This document shows positions 46,558-56,600 of a stretch of 64,000 nt of DNA, in pieces. The stretch comes from Allorhizobium undicola ORS 992 = ATCC 700741 (lineage in GTDB: Bacteria; Pseudomonadota; Alphaproteobacteria; Rhizobiales; Rhizobiaceae), in contig NZ_JHXQ01000001.1 in NCBI RefSeq assembly GCF_000621665.1, positions 310,001 to 374,000 of the forward strand, given 5' to 3'. Position 1 is the stretch's first letter; every line of letters starts with the position of its first letter. A program made the translations under genes and the position numbers. Under the pieces are notes generated by a model, which had not been told where the DNA came from, made no database searches, and saw only the letters and a program-made list of their open reading frames with translations.

Positions 46558-46586
46558 CCGGAAGGAGGCGCAGTGCCTCCTTCCGG
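46558..46586 (+). terminator. Hairpin after rnj
   Basis: CCGGAAGGAGGC-GCAGT-GCCTCCTTCCGG, a perfect 12-bp stem 34 bp after the rnj stop. It lacks a strong T tract (TATTGT follows), so it may be a partial terminator or an RNA-stabilising stem at the end of the long nuo-birA-rnj transcript. Confidence 0.6.
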
Positions 46587-46623
46587 TATTGTCGTCATGT
46601 TTGCATAAAAGGAGAGGTGTCCA

Positions 46624-47028
46624 ATGCTTGGCCGGATCAATCATATTGCCATCGCCGTGCCTGATATTGCGCTTGCGGCGAGGGTCTATGCCGAAACATT
46701 GGGTGCGCGGGTATCACCCCCGCAGGCTCTTCCCGAGCACGGGGTTACGGTTGTTTTTGTTGAATTGCCGAACACCAAGGTAGAGCTTCTGGAACCGCTC
46801 GGTGAAGCTTCGCCGATCAAGGCTTTCCTCGAAAAGGCACCAGGCGGGGGAATGCATCACATCTGTTACGAAGTGGATGACATTCTTGCTGCGAGAGATC
46901 TGTTGACCGGCAAGGGTGCCCGCGTGCTGGGGAATGGTGAACCGAAGACAGGCGCCCACGGCAAGCCCGTTCTTTTCCTGCATCCGAAGGACTTCATGGG
47001 CACGCTCATCGAGCTTGAGCAGGTGTGA
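46624..47028 (+). CDS. mce: Methylmalonyl-CoA epimerase
   Basis: 134 residues, a vicinal-oxygen-chelate fold. INHIAIAVPDIALAARVYAETLGA at the N-terminus and GGGMHHICYEVDDI carry metal-binding histidines, and the C-terminal FLHPKDFMGTLIELEQV supplies the last ligand. It interconverts (R)- and (S)-methylmalonyl-CoA in propionate metabolism. The mutase is not in this window; the gene's place after rnj is conserved in the order. Confidence 0.96.
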   Translation: MLGRINHIAIAVPDIALAARVYAETLGARVSPPQALPEHGVTVVFVELPNTKVELLEPLGEASPIKAFLEKAPGGGMHHICYEVDDILAARDLLTGKGARVLGNGEPKTGAHGKPVLFLHPKDFMGTLIELEQV

Positions 47029-47182
47029 AGGAGCGGTCAAGGGGGCCGCACCTTCTCCCGAATGCCCCGATAAGCCTTTTCCCTTTTATAAGGACCATGT
47101 TTTACTGCTATAAAACGCAAGCCGCGATACTGCCTGACGGCGGCCGGAAAATGTATCCGTCGGTTTGAACTGGGAGGGAAGC

Positions 47183-47452
47183 ATGTCCTGGCTTACGGGT
47201 GCCGCAATCTATTTTATCGTCTGGTGGGTGACGATTTTCGCCGTGCTGCCTTTTGGGGTTCGCACGCAGGATGATGCACGAGAACTCGTTCCCGGTACGA
47301 TTGGCAGTGCGCCAGCCCGTTTTCGTTTCCTGCGGGTCATGGCGATCAATACGCTGGTATCTGCGACGATATTTTTCGGCTGGAACTTTGCTTCAAGCTA
47401 TTTTGGCATAAGTTTCGAGGATTTGCCGCATATCATGCCGGACTTGCGATAG
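47183..47452 (+). CDS. DUF1467 membrane protein
   Basis: 89 residues from ATG 47183 with GGGAGG upstream. Two membrane helices (GAAIYFIVWWVTIFAVLPFGV and MAINTLVSATIFFGWNFASSYFG) flank a polar loop with the GVRTQDDARELVPGTIGSAPA signature of DUF1467. Function unknown. Conserved between mce and proS in rhizobia. Confidence 0.9.
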   Translation: MSWLTGAAIYFIVWWVTIFAVLPFGVRTQDDARELVPGTIGSAPARFRFLRVMAINTLVSATIFFGWNFASSYFGISFEDLPHIMPDLR

Positions 47453-47509
47453 GGATCGCCACTGCTGACCGGCGCTTTCGCCGTGTGCAGATTCACCCGA
47501 ATATAGTGC

Positions 47510-47538
47510 AAAAAAAAACAAGGTCCGAAGACCTTGTT
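47510..47538 (-). terminator. Small-RNA intrinsic terminator
   Basis: Perfect 9-bp stem with a UUCG tetraloop followed on the minus strand by an uninterrupted T run (A run 47510-47518 on +). It has no comparable T tract on the + strand, so it serves leftward transcription. Confidence 0.9.
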
Positions 47539-47658
47539 ATATAAGCATCGCGTGATCTTTAACCATTGCTGGGGCTGCGAACTGGCGCGCCTAAGATCTG
47601 ATCCTCCCAAGACTTTACCGCGAGACCGGCAGAAATTTAAGCTCTCTGCCTCTTTTGT
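47510..47658 (-). ncRNA. Candidate small RNA (alpha-r9/Smr9C-like by position)
   Basis: Read leftward there is ATGACA-N17-TAATTT (47693 to 47665) and, 149 nt after the predicted start, a textbook terminator: AACAAGGTC-TTCG-GACCTTGTT plus a T run. No ORF of note lies inside. From memory, S. meliloti Smr9C (alpha-r9 family, 149 nt) is also on the strand opposite to proS, in the gap before it. The match is by position, strand and length, not by alignment. Confidence 0.65.
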
Positions 47659-47664
47659 GAGCTG

Positions 47665-47693
47665 AAATTAGCCTAACATTTCCGCTTTGTCAT
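47665..47693 (-). promoter_or_regulatory. Promoter of the candidate small RNA
   Basis: Reverse-strand ATGACA and TAATTT with 17 bp between them, 7 bp before the predicted RNA start. Confidence 0.5.
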
Positions 47694-47860
47694 CTAAAAT
47701 TTTGCAAATTTGTTACAGCCTGTGAAAAAACTGTTCCGTGACAGAAAACGGCTTTCGGCTGTCTTTTTTTTGACATTCTTCTGCTTCGGGCACAGGCCTT
47801 CGCCGTGGTGCCGAGCAGCTGCCAGGGCTGGTATCTGAGCGCTTCTCGATCTGATTGTAC

Positions 47861-47964
47861 TACAGCGCCGTGCGTTTTAACAAACGCACAAAGGACGCTG
47901 TGACACTTTAAATCTGCTGCATAATTTTCACCTTAAATCGATTCCGATTTAAGGAATTATGCAG
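47861..47964. repeat. Palindromic intergenic element, modules A-B, flanked by G and D pieces
   Basis: Module A (47861-47902) has an imperfect right arm. Module B (47917-47964) reads CTGCATAATTTTCACC...AATTATGCAG. Immediately left is the left half of module G (GAGCGCTTCTCGATCTGATTG, 47837 on); right, after a 17-bp linker, is a module D (47982-48026). The unit thus separates pieces of two other element types. Confidence 0.8.
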
Positions 47965-47981
47965 TAAGTTCTTGTTTTAAC

Positions 47982-48026
47982 GCATGTCGTCATCGCAAAA
48001 CCGTTTCACACTTTTGCGCGACATGC
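47982..48026. repeat. Palindromic module D, without E
   Basis: GCATGTCGTCATCGC...GCGCGACATGC, in the same orientation as the D at 57324 and opposite to those at 11953 and 53466. Its usual partner E is missing. Confidence 0.75.
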
Positions 48027-48143
48027 TCTCGCGCATTGTGCGGGTTTTCTTCGGCGGCGGAACGGGCTAGAAGGCTCGGATATGACACATTGAAGAGGCT
48101 GATTCCGCCTGCGGCGCGGCAGCCATAAAATACGGAAACCGGT

Positions 48144-49466
48144 ATGCGCCTGTCTCGCACCTTCATGCCTATTCTCAAGGAAAACCCCAAGGAGGCGGAA
48201 ATCGTCTCGCATCGGCTGATGCTGCGCACGGGCATGATCCGTCAGCAATCGCAGGGTATCTATTCCTGGCTGCCGCTGGGCAAGCGCGTTCTGGACAAGG
48301 TGAATGCCATTATTCGCGAAGAGCAGAACCGTGCGGGTGCGATCGAGCTTTTGATGCCGACCTTGCAATCGGCCGAGCTTTGGCAGGAAAGTGGCCGCTA
48401 TGACGCCTATGGCAAGGAAATGCTGCGCATCAAGGACCGTCAGGACCGGCCGATGCTCTATGGTCCGACCAATGAGGAAATGGTTACGGATATTTTCCGG
48501 TCCTATGTGAAGTCCTATAAGAGCCTGCCGCTCAATCTCTATCACATTCAATTGAAGTTCCGCGACGAGATCAGGCCGCGATTCGGCACGATGCGCTCGC
48601 GCGAGTTCTTGATGAAGGATGCCTATTCCTTCGATTTGACCAAGGAAGGTGCGGTCCACTCCTATAACAAGATGTTTGCCGCCTATCTGCGCACGTTTGA
48701 CCGGCTTGGCTTGCGCGCTATTCCGATGCGGGCCGATACGGGTCCGATTGGCGGCAATCACAGCCACGAATTCATTATTCTGGCGGATACGGGCGAGTCG
48801 GAAGTTTTCTGCCACAAGAGCTTTCTGGACCGGTCCATTCCGTCGGCGGATACCGATTTCGACGATGTCGCCGGTTTGCAGGCAATCTTCGACGATTGGA
48901 CCGCAGACTACGCCGCCACCTCGGAAATGCATGACGAGGCTGTCTACAACGCCATGCCCGAAGGCGAGCGGATCAGCGCGCGCGGCATCGAGGTGGGGCA
49001 CATCTTCTATTTCGGCACCAAATATTCCGAGCCGATGGGTGCGAAGGTGCAGGGGCCGGACGGCAAGGAACATCTTGTCCACATGGGCTCTTACGGGATT
49101 GGGCCGACGCGCCTTGTTCCGGCCATTATCGAAGCCTCCCATGATGAAAACGGCATCATCTGGCCGGAATCGGTCGCTCCCTTCGATGCCGTCATCATCA
49201 ATATGAAGGCTGGTGACGAAGCCTGCGACAGGGCCTCGGAAGCGATCTATGCAGCCCTTTCCAAGGCTGGCAAGGATGTGCTGCTGGACGACACCGACGA
49301 TCGTGCCGGGACGAAATTCGCCACGGCAGATCTCATCGGTGTTCCGGTGCAGGTGATCGTCGGGCCGCGTGGCATTGCCAATGGTGAGGTGGAGCTGAAA
49401 TTCCGCCGCAGCGGTGCGCGCGAGACAATGACCATGGAAGCCGCGCTGAACCGACTGGTCGGTTGA
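48144..49466 (+). CDS. proS: Prolyl-tRNA synthetase, short alphaproteobacterial type
   Basis: 440 residues. Class II motifs are clear: [24 protein letters not shown], motif 2 [26 protein letters not shown], motif 3 [28 protein letters not shown]. The ~180-residue editing insertion of E. coli ProRS is absent, as is normal in alphaproteobacteria, where editing is done in trans. It charges tRNA-Pro in the cytoplasm. First gene of a probable operon with the lipoprotein exporter. Confidence 0.98.
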   Translation: MRLSRTFMPILKENPKEAEIVSHRLMLRTGMIRQQSQGIYSWLPLGKRVLDKVNAIIREEQNRAGAIELLMPTLQSAELWQESGRYDAYGKEMLRIKDRQDRPMLYGPTNEEMVTDIFRSYVKSYKSLPLNLYHIQLKFRDEIRPRFGTMRSREFLMKDAYSFDLTKEGAVHSYNKMFAAYLRTFDRLGLRAIPMRADTGPIGGNHSHEFIILADTGESEVFCHKSFLDRSIPSADTDFDDVAGLQAIFDDWTADYAATSEMHDEAVYNAMPEGERISARGIEVGHIFYFGTKYSEPMGAKVQGPDGKEHLVHMGSYGIGPTRLVPAIIEASHDENGIIWPESVAPFDAVIINMKAGDEACDRASEAIYAALSKAGKDVLLDDTDDRAGTKFATADLIGVPVQVIVGPRGIANGEVELKFRRSGARETMTMEAALNRLVG

Positions 49467-49485
49467 GCGTTTGCAGGAGGCAAGA

Positions 49486-50793
49486 GTGAGCAGCGAAACG
49501 GGTACCGCAGGCGCCATGCAGGGTGAAATTCTTGCCAGCGCCAAGCCTTTCAGCGCCTTCGAGCGCATGGTTGCCTGGCGCTACCTGCGGGCGCGGCGCA
49601 AGGAGGCCGTGATCTCGGTGATTGCGGGTTTTTCCTTCGTGGGCATCATGCTCGGCGTCGCGACCCTCATCATCGTCATGGCGGTGATGAACGGTTTTCG
49701 CACCGAACTCATCTCGCGCATTCTGGGCATCAATGGTCACATGATCGTGCAGCCTGTGGACAAACCCTTCGACGATTATGTGGAACTTACGAAAAAGCTT
49801 GGCTCGGTGCAGGGTGTGACCATGGCTTTGCCGCTGGTGGAGGGGCAGACGCTTGCCTCCGGCAAGGGCGGGGCTGGAACGGGCGCCCTGGTGCGGGGCG
49901 TTCGGGCCGATGACCTCATGAAGCTCAAGGAAGTCTCCGGCAATATCAAGAGTGGCGACATGGTCGGCTTCACGTCCGGGCAGGGCGTGCTGGTTGGCAG
50001 CCGCATGGCCAATGATCTTGGCCTGCAAGCCGGCGATACGATCACGCTGGTTTCCCCGGAAGGTGACGTGACGCCGATGGGCGTCAATCCTCGGGTGAAA
50101 TCCTACAAGATCTCCGGAACCTTCGAGATCGGCATGTCGGAATATGATGCCTCTATCATCTATATGCCGCTTGAGGAGGCTCAGCTTTATTTCAACGCCG
50201 AGGGACTGGTGCAGTCCATCGAGCTGTTTGTCTCGAATCCCGATGACATCGATGCGTTGCGGCCAAAGGTAGAGGATGCGGCAGGACGGCAGATTTTCAT
50301 CAGTGACTGGCGTCAGCGGAACCAGACATTCTTCTCGGCCTTGCAGGTGGAGCGGAATGTGATGTTCATGATTCTCACGCTGATCGTTCTGGTCGCGGCG
50401 CTGAACATCATTTCCGGCCTGATCATGCTGGTGAAGGACAAGAGCAGCGACATCGCCATCCTCAAGACAATGGGGGCAAGTTCGGGCTCGGTCCTGCGCA
50501 TTTTCTTCATGACCGGCGCAGCCATTGGTATTGCGGGGACGCTGGCAGGGGTAACGCTTGGGGTTATCGTCTGTCTCAATATCGAATCGATCCGCAGCTT
50601 TTTCTCGTGGGTTTCCGGGACAGTTCTGTTCGATCCGCAGCTTTATTTCCTGAGCAAGCTGCCTGCGGATATGAGCTGGGGTGAAACGACCTCCGTCATC
50701 ATCATGTCACTGGTGCTTTCTTTCCTGGCAACGATCTTTCCCGCCTGGCGTGCTGCGCGGCTCGATCCGGTACAGGCACTCCGTTACGAATGA
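49486..50793 (+). CDS. lolC: Lipoprotein-releasing ABC transporter permease (LolC/E family)
   Basis: 435 residues from GTG 49486, with AGGAGG 5 bp upstream. One N-terminal helix (VISVIAGFSFVGIMLGVATLIIVMAVMNGFRTEL), a ~220-residue periplasmic domain, and three C-terminal helices of the FtsX fold ending FPAWRAARLDPVQALRYE. It extracts outer-membrane lipoproteins from the inner membrane. A single permease gene is present, so it probably works as a homodimer (LolF-like) with LolD. Starts 19 bp after proS. Confidence 0.95.
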   Translation: MSSETGTAGAMQGEILASAKPFSAFERMVAWRYLRARRKEAVISVIAGFSFVGIMLGVATLIIVMAVMNGFRTELISRILGINGHMIVQPVDKPFDDYVELTKKLGSVQGVTMALPLVEGQTLASGKGGAGTGALVRGVRADDLMKLKEVSGNIKSGDMVGFTSGQGVLVGSRMANDLGLQAGDTITLVSPEGDVTPMGVNPRVKSYKISGTFEIGMSEYDASIIYMPLEEAQLYFNAEGLVQSIELFVSNPDDIDALRPKVEDAAGRQIFISDWRQRNQTFFSALQVERNVMFMILTLIVLVAALNIISGLIMLVKDKSSDIAILKTMGASSGSVLRIFFMTGAAIGIAGTLAGVTLGVIVCLNIESIRSFFSWVSGTVLFDPQLYFLSKLPADMSWGETTSVIIMSLVLSFLATIFPAWRAARLDPVQALRYE

Positions 50794-50861
50794 GGACATG
50801 CGCGGCCTGACTTGCGAAAAGGCGGTCAGGACAAATCACGCAATCAAACCAGAGCGAATTG

Positions 50862-51551
50862 ATGGGAAAAAAGCCTGTTCTCGAAATTTCCGGCGTTGAC
50901 CGCACCTATGGGCAGGGTGAGACGCTGTTGACCATTCTGAAAAATGCGGGACTCAAGCTCTATGAAGGCGAGACCGTGGCGCTTGTGGCCCCGTCCGGCA
51001 CGGGCAAATCGACATTGCTGCATATTGCCGGATTGCTGGAACATCCAAGCGCCGGGCAGGTGACGATTGGCGGGCAGGAATGCACGGCCCTTTCCGAAGA
51101 TGGACGAACCGCCATGCGGCGCAGCCATATTGGCTTCGTCTATCAGTTCCACCATCTTCTGCCCGAGTTTTCCGCACTGGAAAACATCATGATGCCGCAG
51201 ATGATTGCCGGCCTGACCATTCCCGAAGCACGCGAACGCGCCAAGGCCCTGCTGGATTATATGCGGATCGGTCATCGCGCCGATCACCGTCCGGCCGAGC
51301 TTTCGGGTGGGGAGCAGCAGCGCGTGGCGATTGCGCGCGCTGTTGCCAATGCGCCGCTTCTGCTGCTGGCCGACGAGCCGACGGGAAATCTCGATCCCGA
51401 AACAGCCGCTTATGTATTTTCGGCGCTGGAGGCACTGGTGCGGCAATCAGGTCTTGCCGCTTTGATCGCCACCCATAACCATGAGCTTGCCCAACGCATG
51501 GATCGCTGCGTCACCATCGTCGATGGGCAGGTCGTGGATATGGCGATTTGA
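50862..51551 (+). CDS. lolD: Lipoprotein-releasing ABC transporter ATPase LolD
   Basis: 229 residues from ATG 50862. Walker A reads [11 protein letters not shown], the signature [19 protein letters not shown] and Walker [14 protein letters not shown], with the H-loop in ATHNHELA. It powers the LolC/E permease encoded 68 bp upstream. It ends the proS-lol gene set. Confidence 0.97.
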   Translation: MGKKPVLEISGVDRTYGQGETLLTILKNAGLKLYEGETVALVAPSGTGKSTLLHIAGLLEHPSAGQVTIGGQECTALSEDGRTAMRRSHIGFVYQFHHLLPEFSALENIMMPQMIAGLTIPEARERAKALLDYMRIGHRADHRPAELSGGEQQRVAIARAVANAPLLLLADEPTGNLDPETAAYVFSALEALVRQSGLAALIATHNHELAQRMDRCVTIVDGQVVDMAI

Positions 51552-51915
51552 GAAAGCTCTGATCCGCACGAAGGACGGTGCCTTGTTTTGCTTTCGGTGC
51601 GCCGGGCGCGACGAGTGGTCGCAGCCCCGCTGCACTTGCCTGAGCATCTGCAAAAAAAAGGGTGAGAAACCCCTTGATCGCTCGCGGCGATCACTCTCGA
51701 AAATTGCGTAAAAACAAGTGTTTGCCTGGCAAGGCTGCTTGTGGCGCCTGCTCGTCGCCAATCTTGCGGCCGGGAGGGGTCGTATCCCACGGCCCGTAAA
51801 GTGTGGGTCGGAACGGCGTGGCCTTTGAAGAATCGCCGGAATTTGACTTGAAAAAATCTCCGGCAACGGCTTTTTCAAGCGGCTGCCGTTTCAAAATGCC
51901 TTTAAGGGAAAAGTC
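51552..51915. other. Gap between lolD and the PCuAC gene
   Basis: It includes a hairpin TGATCGC-TCGCG-GCGATCA (51675-51693), not followed by a T tract, and a wide inverted repeat CTTGAAAAA...TTTTTCAAG (51847-51879) just upstream of the copper-chaperone gene, possibly an operator or leader stem. No gene seen. Confidence 0.5.
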
Positions 51916-52443
51916 ATGAAGCCGATGAAAATGCTCGCTATCACAAGTGCCTTTCTTATCACGGGCCTGTTGGCGGAAACAGCGAGCGGGCATGAATACA
52001 AGCTGGGCAAGCTTGAAATCGATCATCCCTTTGCGCGTGCCATGGTGCCGGTCGTAAAGGTTGGCGGCGGATACCTTACCATCGTCAACAAGGGCGACGA
52101 GCCGGACCGTTTGTTATCGGTCAGCAGCGAGCGCGCAAAGACCGTCCAACTGCATGAAATGAAAATGGACGACGGCGTGATGGAAATGAACGAGCAGAAG
52201 GATGGCATTGCCATTCCTGCTGGCGCGACCGTCCCGATGCAGCCGAACAGCGATTATCATATCATGTTCATGAATGTCGCCGCACCCTTCAAAGAGGGAG
52301 AAAAGATCAAGGCAACTCTTACCTTCGAAAAGGCGGGCAAGCTTGACGTAGACTTCATCGTCGGGCCTCTGGCCGCCGGCAGCACGCCCGCCGACGATGG
52401 GCATGGCGGCATGGATCATACCCATATGGACCATGGAAAATGA
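51916..52443 (+). CDS. PCuAC-type periplasmic copper(I) chaperone
   Basis: 175 residues with a signal peptide (MKPMKMLAITSAFLITGLLAETASG). The PCuAC domain shows GGGYLTIVNKGDEPDRLLSV, the copper ligands in LHEMKMDDGVMEM and the second His/Met pair in YHIMFM. The C-terminus is an extra His/Met-rich tail (HGGMDHTHMDHGK), probably a second copper site. It delivers Cu(I) for cytochrome oxidase assembly, fitting the Sco gene that overlaps its stop (ATGA). Confidence 0.93.
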   Translation: MKPMKMLAITSAFLITGLLAETASGHEYKLGKLEIDHPFARAMVPVVKVGGGYLTIVNKGDEPDRLLSVSSERAKTVQLHEMKMDDGVMEMNEQKDGIAIPAGATVPMQPNSDYHIMFMNVAAPFKEGEKIKATLTFEKAGKLDVDFIVGPLAAGSTPADDGHGGMDHTHMDHGK

Positions 52444-53033
52444 CGTTCAACCGGCTCACAATCTTTACCCTTGCCGTGGCCGGTCTTTTCGTTTCGGCGC
52501 TGGTTGGCATCATGATCTGGGTTTCAGCAGATAGCGCCAAGGCCCGTCCAGGGCCGTTCAACGTCAAGTTTTCGTTGATCGATGATAGCGGCAAGCCTGT
52601 CGATGGCGAAATGTTCAAGGGCGCGCCATCCCTGGTCTATTTCGGTTACACCAATTGCCCGGAGGTCTGCCCGACGACGCTGTTCGAAATGGCGGATTGG
52701 GTAAAGGCGTTCGGCAGCGATGCCGACAGGATGAAGCTTTATTTCTTCACCATCGATCCGGAGCGGGACACGCAGGAGATCATGCACGCCTATGTCTCGG
52801 CATTCTCGAACCGCATTACCGGGATCACCGGGGCGCCGGAGGAAATGCAAAAGGTGGTGAACGGCTGGATGGTTCATGCGCAAAAGCAGACCGCCAGCAA
52901 CGGTGATTACCACATGAACCACACGACCTCATTGCTGATGATCGGCCCGGATGGGCGCCTGCGCGGGCTCATCCCGTATAGCGCAGGCCGCGATGTGGCT
53001 ATATCGATGATCCGAGCCAGCCTGCTGCGTTAA
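52440..53033 (+). CDS. Sco1/SenC family copper-thioredoxin protein
   Basis: 197 residues. One N-terminal membrane anchor (TIFTLAVAGLFVSALVGIMIWVS), then a thioredoxin-like periplasmic domain with the copper/thiol motif YTNCPEVCPTTL and the distal histidine region YHMNHTTSLLMIGPDG. It matures the CuA centre of cytochrome oxidase with PCuAC. Overlaps the PCuAC gene by 4 bp. The other oxidase assembly gene in the window is ctaA at 8826. Confidence 0.95.
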   Translation: MTFNRLTIFTLAVAGLFVSALVGIMIWVSADSAKARPGPFNVKFSLIDDSGKPVDGEMFKGAPSLVYFGYTNCPEVCPTTLFEMADWVKAFGSDADRMKLYFFTIDPERDTQEIMHAYVSAFSNRITGITGAPEEMQKVVNGWMVHAQKQTASNGDYHMNHTTSLLMIGPDGRLRGLIPYSAGRDVAISMIRASLLR

Positions 53034-53086
53034 AGCGCCTCTTGACCGGATGAATTCAGACCAGCTCTCTCGAGGATTGAGCGGAT

Positions 53087-53126
53087 TTAAGCGCTTGTGC
53101 GTTTGATAAAGTGCGCGGCGCTGTAA
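53087..53126. repeat. Degenerate palindromic module A
   Basis: TTAAGCGCTTGTGCG...TGCGCGGCGCTGTAA keeps the ends and central GTGCGTTTGATAAA of module A, with several arm mismatches. Its B partner is absent. Confidence 0.55.
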
Positions 53127-53158
53127 AATACCAAAAAGCAGTGGGCGCCAAAAAACGG

Positions 53159-53187
53159 TTGACGCACGAACGAAAAAGGAACAAAAT
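53159..53187 (+). promoter_or_regulatory. Promoter of the 28-residue peptide gene
   Basis: TTGACG-N17-CAAAAT, 28 bp before the start codon, immediately followed by an AT-rich leader and a strong ribosome site. Confidence 0.55.
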
Positions 53188-53214
53188 AAAAACATAGAGA
53201 GACAGGAGAGTGTT

Positions 53215-53301
53215 ATGGCCGACATCATGCAAGACCTCGCCGCATTTGCCTCCATCGCTGTGTTTATCGCCAGCCTTTCCCTGCTTGCGCTGGCCATGTG
53301 A
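53215..53301 (+). CDS. 28-residue single-helix membrane peptide (unknown)
   Basis: The frame encodes MADIMQDLAAFASIAVF followed by IASLSLLALAM and TGA. A strong site, CAGGAGAG, sits 6 bp upstream of the ATG, and a promoter-like pair precedes it. A short acidic N-terminus followed by about 22 hydrophobic residues predicts one inner-membrane helix. It is monocistronic, between the Sco gene and dnaE. No family is recognised. Small size means it would be missed by ordinary gene callers. Confidence 0.7.
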   Translation: MADIMQDLAAFASIAVFIASLSLLALAM

Positions 53302-53465
53302 CCCTTGAAAGGATCGGGCTTTCTCTTCGGGGCTAGGGCTGTTAAAAGCGGGGGAGAAGGCTGATTGACCCTTGGGCGTGCTGGACAGGCCGTGGGTATT
53401 TAGCAAATAAGGGGATCGGCAGTTTCTTACGGCTTTTCGGATTGAGTAAGAGGGTGGCCGAGAAA

Positions 53466-53568
53466 GCATGTCGCTCAAAAATGTGAAACGGCTTTGCGAT
53501 GACGACATGCTTTCAAATAAGAACTTAAAGCACGTTGCTTGAGGCTGGTAAGCCGCAACATGCGTTAA
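53466..53568. repeat. Palindromic intergenic element, modules D-E (103 bp)
   Basis: Module D 53466-53510 and module E 53525-53568 with a 14-bp linker; same length and orientation as the copy at 11953. It lies 35 bp before the dnaE start. Confidence 0.8.
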
Positions 53569-53602
53569 GAGTGTCGAGGCATGATCAGGCAGGGCGAAGA
53601 CG

Positions 53603-56600
53603 ATGGGCGAAGTTACCGTTGCGGGATCAGGCGCAGGACATCAGGCCGCTTGCGAAGCTGGTCCGGGCTTTGTGCATTTGCGGGTTCATTCCGCTTATTC
53701 CCTGCTTGAGGGGGCGTTGCCGCTCAAGAAAATTCTAGGCAAGGCCGTTTCCGATCAACAGCCGGCCATTGCGATTACCGACACCAATAATCTTTTCGTT
53801 GCACTGGAATTCTCGCAAAAGGCGCTGGGCGACGGCATTCAGCCGATCATCGGCTGCCAGCTTTCCATCGATATGGAAGATGTGGCTGAAGACAAGCGTG
53901 GTCTTGGCAAGTTTCCTGCCATTGTGTTGTTGGCGGCGGATGAGGGGGGATATGAGCGCCTCGTCGATCTCGTCAGCCGCGCCTATCTGGCGGGCGACAA
54001 CAGTCAGGCGGTGCATATCAAGCTGTCCTGGTTCGCAGATATTGGCGCTGAGGGTCTGATCCTCTTGACGGGAGCGTCCGGCGGGCCGGTGGATCTGGCG
54101 CTGAAAGAGGGACATATTGCCCAAGCGGAACGACGGCTGACGGCGCTCAAGGGCTTTTTTGGTAATCGTCTCTATGTCGAATTGCAGCGTCAGAAGGGCT
54201 ATGACCGGCAACACGAAGCACGCATGGTCGAAATGGCCTATGCGCAGGATATTGCACTGGTGGCAACCAATGAGGCCTTCTTTCCCTCCAGCGATGATTA
54301 TGATGCCCATGATGCCCTGATGGCGGTGGCGCATAACTCCATCGTGTCGGATGACCGGCGTTTTCGCCTGACGCCTGACCACTATCTCAAAAGCCGCAAG
54401 GATATGCAGGCGCTGTTTGCGGACCTTCCTGAAGCGCTTGAAAATACGGTGGAAATTGCCAGCCGCTGCTCTTTCGTCCTCGATACGCGCAAGCCCATTT
54501 TGCCGCGCTTTACCGGCGGCAGTGACGATCCGGAAGAGGCCGAGCGCGCGGAAGCCTCCGAATTGCGCCGGCAGGCCGAGGAAGGTCTGGATGCACGTCT
54601 TGCCTCACTTGGCATGGCGGCGGGTTACGAGGAAAAGGATTATCGCGAACGGCTGGATTTCGAGCTGAACGTCATCGAGCGGATGAAGTTTCCCGGCTAC
54701 TTCCTCATCGTTTCCGACTTCATCAAATGGGCAAAGCAGCATGATATTCCGGTTGGGCCGGGCCGAGGCTCGGGTGCGGGCTCGCTTGTCGCCTATGCGC
54801 TGACCATTACCGACGTGGATCCGCTGCGGTTTTCGCTGCTGTTCGAGCGCTTTCTAAACCCCGAACGCGTCTCCATGCCCGACTTCGATATCGACTTCTG
54901 CCAGGATCGCCGTGAAGAGGTGATCCGCTATGTCCAGCGCAAATACGGGCGCGAGCAGGTTGCGCAGATCATCACCTTCGGCTCGCTGCAAGCTCGTGCC
55001 GCCCTTCGCGACGTGGGCCGGGTGCTCGAAATGCCCTATGGGCAGGTGGACAAGATCTGCAAGCTCGTTCCGAACAATCCCGCCAATCCAACGCCCCTTT
55101 CGAAGGCCATTGAAGAAGAGCCGCGCCTTCAGGAGGAAGCTGAGAAGGAGCCCGTGGTCGGCCGCCTTCTCGATATTGCCCAAAAGATCGAAGGTCTTTA
55201 TCGCCACGCCTCCACCCATGCCGCCGGTATTGTGATCGGCGACAGGCCACTGTCCAAGCTGGTGCCGATGTATCGCGACCCGCGCTCGGACATGCCAGTC
55301 ACCCAGTTCAACATGAAGTGGGTGGAGCAGGCAGGACTGGTTAAATTTGACTTTCTCGGCCTCAAGACCCTGACGGTTTTGAAAACCGCCGTGAATTTCT
55401 GCAAGCTGCGCGATATTGACATCGATCTTGCCGCCATTCCGCTGGATGACGAAAAAACCTACCAGATGCTGTCGCGGGGCGAGACTGTCGGCGTGTTCCA
55501 GGTGGAAAGTGCCGGTATGCGCAAGGCGCTGATCGGCATGAGGCCGGACTGTATCGAGGACATTATTGCGCTGGTTGCTCTCTATCGTCCCGGTCCGATG
55601 GAAAATATTCCGGTCTACAATGCCCGAAAGCATGGCGAAGAGGAGATCGAATCGATCCATCCGAAGATCGATTACCTGCTGAAGGAGACGCAAGGCGTTA
55701 TCGTCTATCAGGAACAGGTCATGCAGATCGCGCAGGTGCTTTCCGGCTATTCGCTGGGTGAAGCCGATTTGCTGCGCCGTGCCATGGGCAAGAAGATCAA
55801 GGAGGAAATGGACAAGCAGCGCGCCCGTTTCGTCGATGGCGCGGTTGAAAACGGTGTCTCGAAGAATCAGGCCGATGTGATTTTCGACCTTCTGGCGAAA
55901 TTCGCCAATTACGGCTTCAACAAGTCGCACGCGGCGGCTTATGCCATCGTCTCTTATCAGACCGCCTTCATGAAAGCGCATTACCCGGTCGAGTTTCTGG
56001 CTGCTTCGATGACGCTCGACATGGCCAATACGGAAAAGCTGGTGGATTTCCGCCAGGATGCCGGGCGTCTCGGTATCGAGGTCATTCCTCCATCGGTCCA
56101 GACGTCTTTCCGGCATTTCCAGACCGGCCCGAACCGCATTTATTATGCGCTCGCAGCCATCAAGGGCGTCGGTGAGAATGCCGTGGACCACATCGTCGAG
56201 GTTCGTGGCGAAACGCCCTTTGCCGATCTCGAGGATTTTTGCCTGCGGATCGACCCCAAGCAGATCAATCGCCGTGTGTTTGAAAGCCTTATTTCGGCAG
56301 GCGCCTTCGATTGCTTTGGACGTGATCGCGCCGAGTTGATCGGCGGGCTTGACCGGATTATCGGTTATGCCCAGCGCGCTCAGGAGAATGCCGTCAGCGG
56401 ACAATCGGACATGTTCGGGGCAGGGGCGGCAACCGGACCGGAACGCATCTCCTTTCCGCCATATACGCCTTGGCTCTCCTCGGAAAAGCTGATGCGGGAG
56501 TTTCAGGTCCTGGGCTTTTATCTGTCGGCGCATCCGCTTGATGCCTATCATCAGGTGCTGGAAAAGCTGCGCGTGCAGAATTTTGCCGATTTTGCCCAGG

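Larger units (their letters stand above)
47453..48143. other. Intergenic region DUF1467-proS
   Basis: It contains a candidate leftward small RNA (47510-47658) with its promoter and terminator, a half module G (47837-47858), an A-B palindromic element (47861-47964) and a module D (47982-48026), then about 115 bp of proS leader. Confidence 0.7.
53034..53602. other. Gap between sco and dnaE
   Basis: It holds a degenerate module A (53087-53126), the promoter and gene of a 28-residue peptide (53159-53301), and a D-E palindromic element (53466-53568) just before dnaE. Confidence 0.7.
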
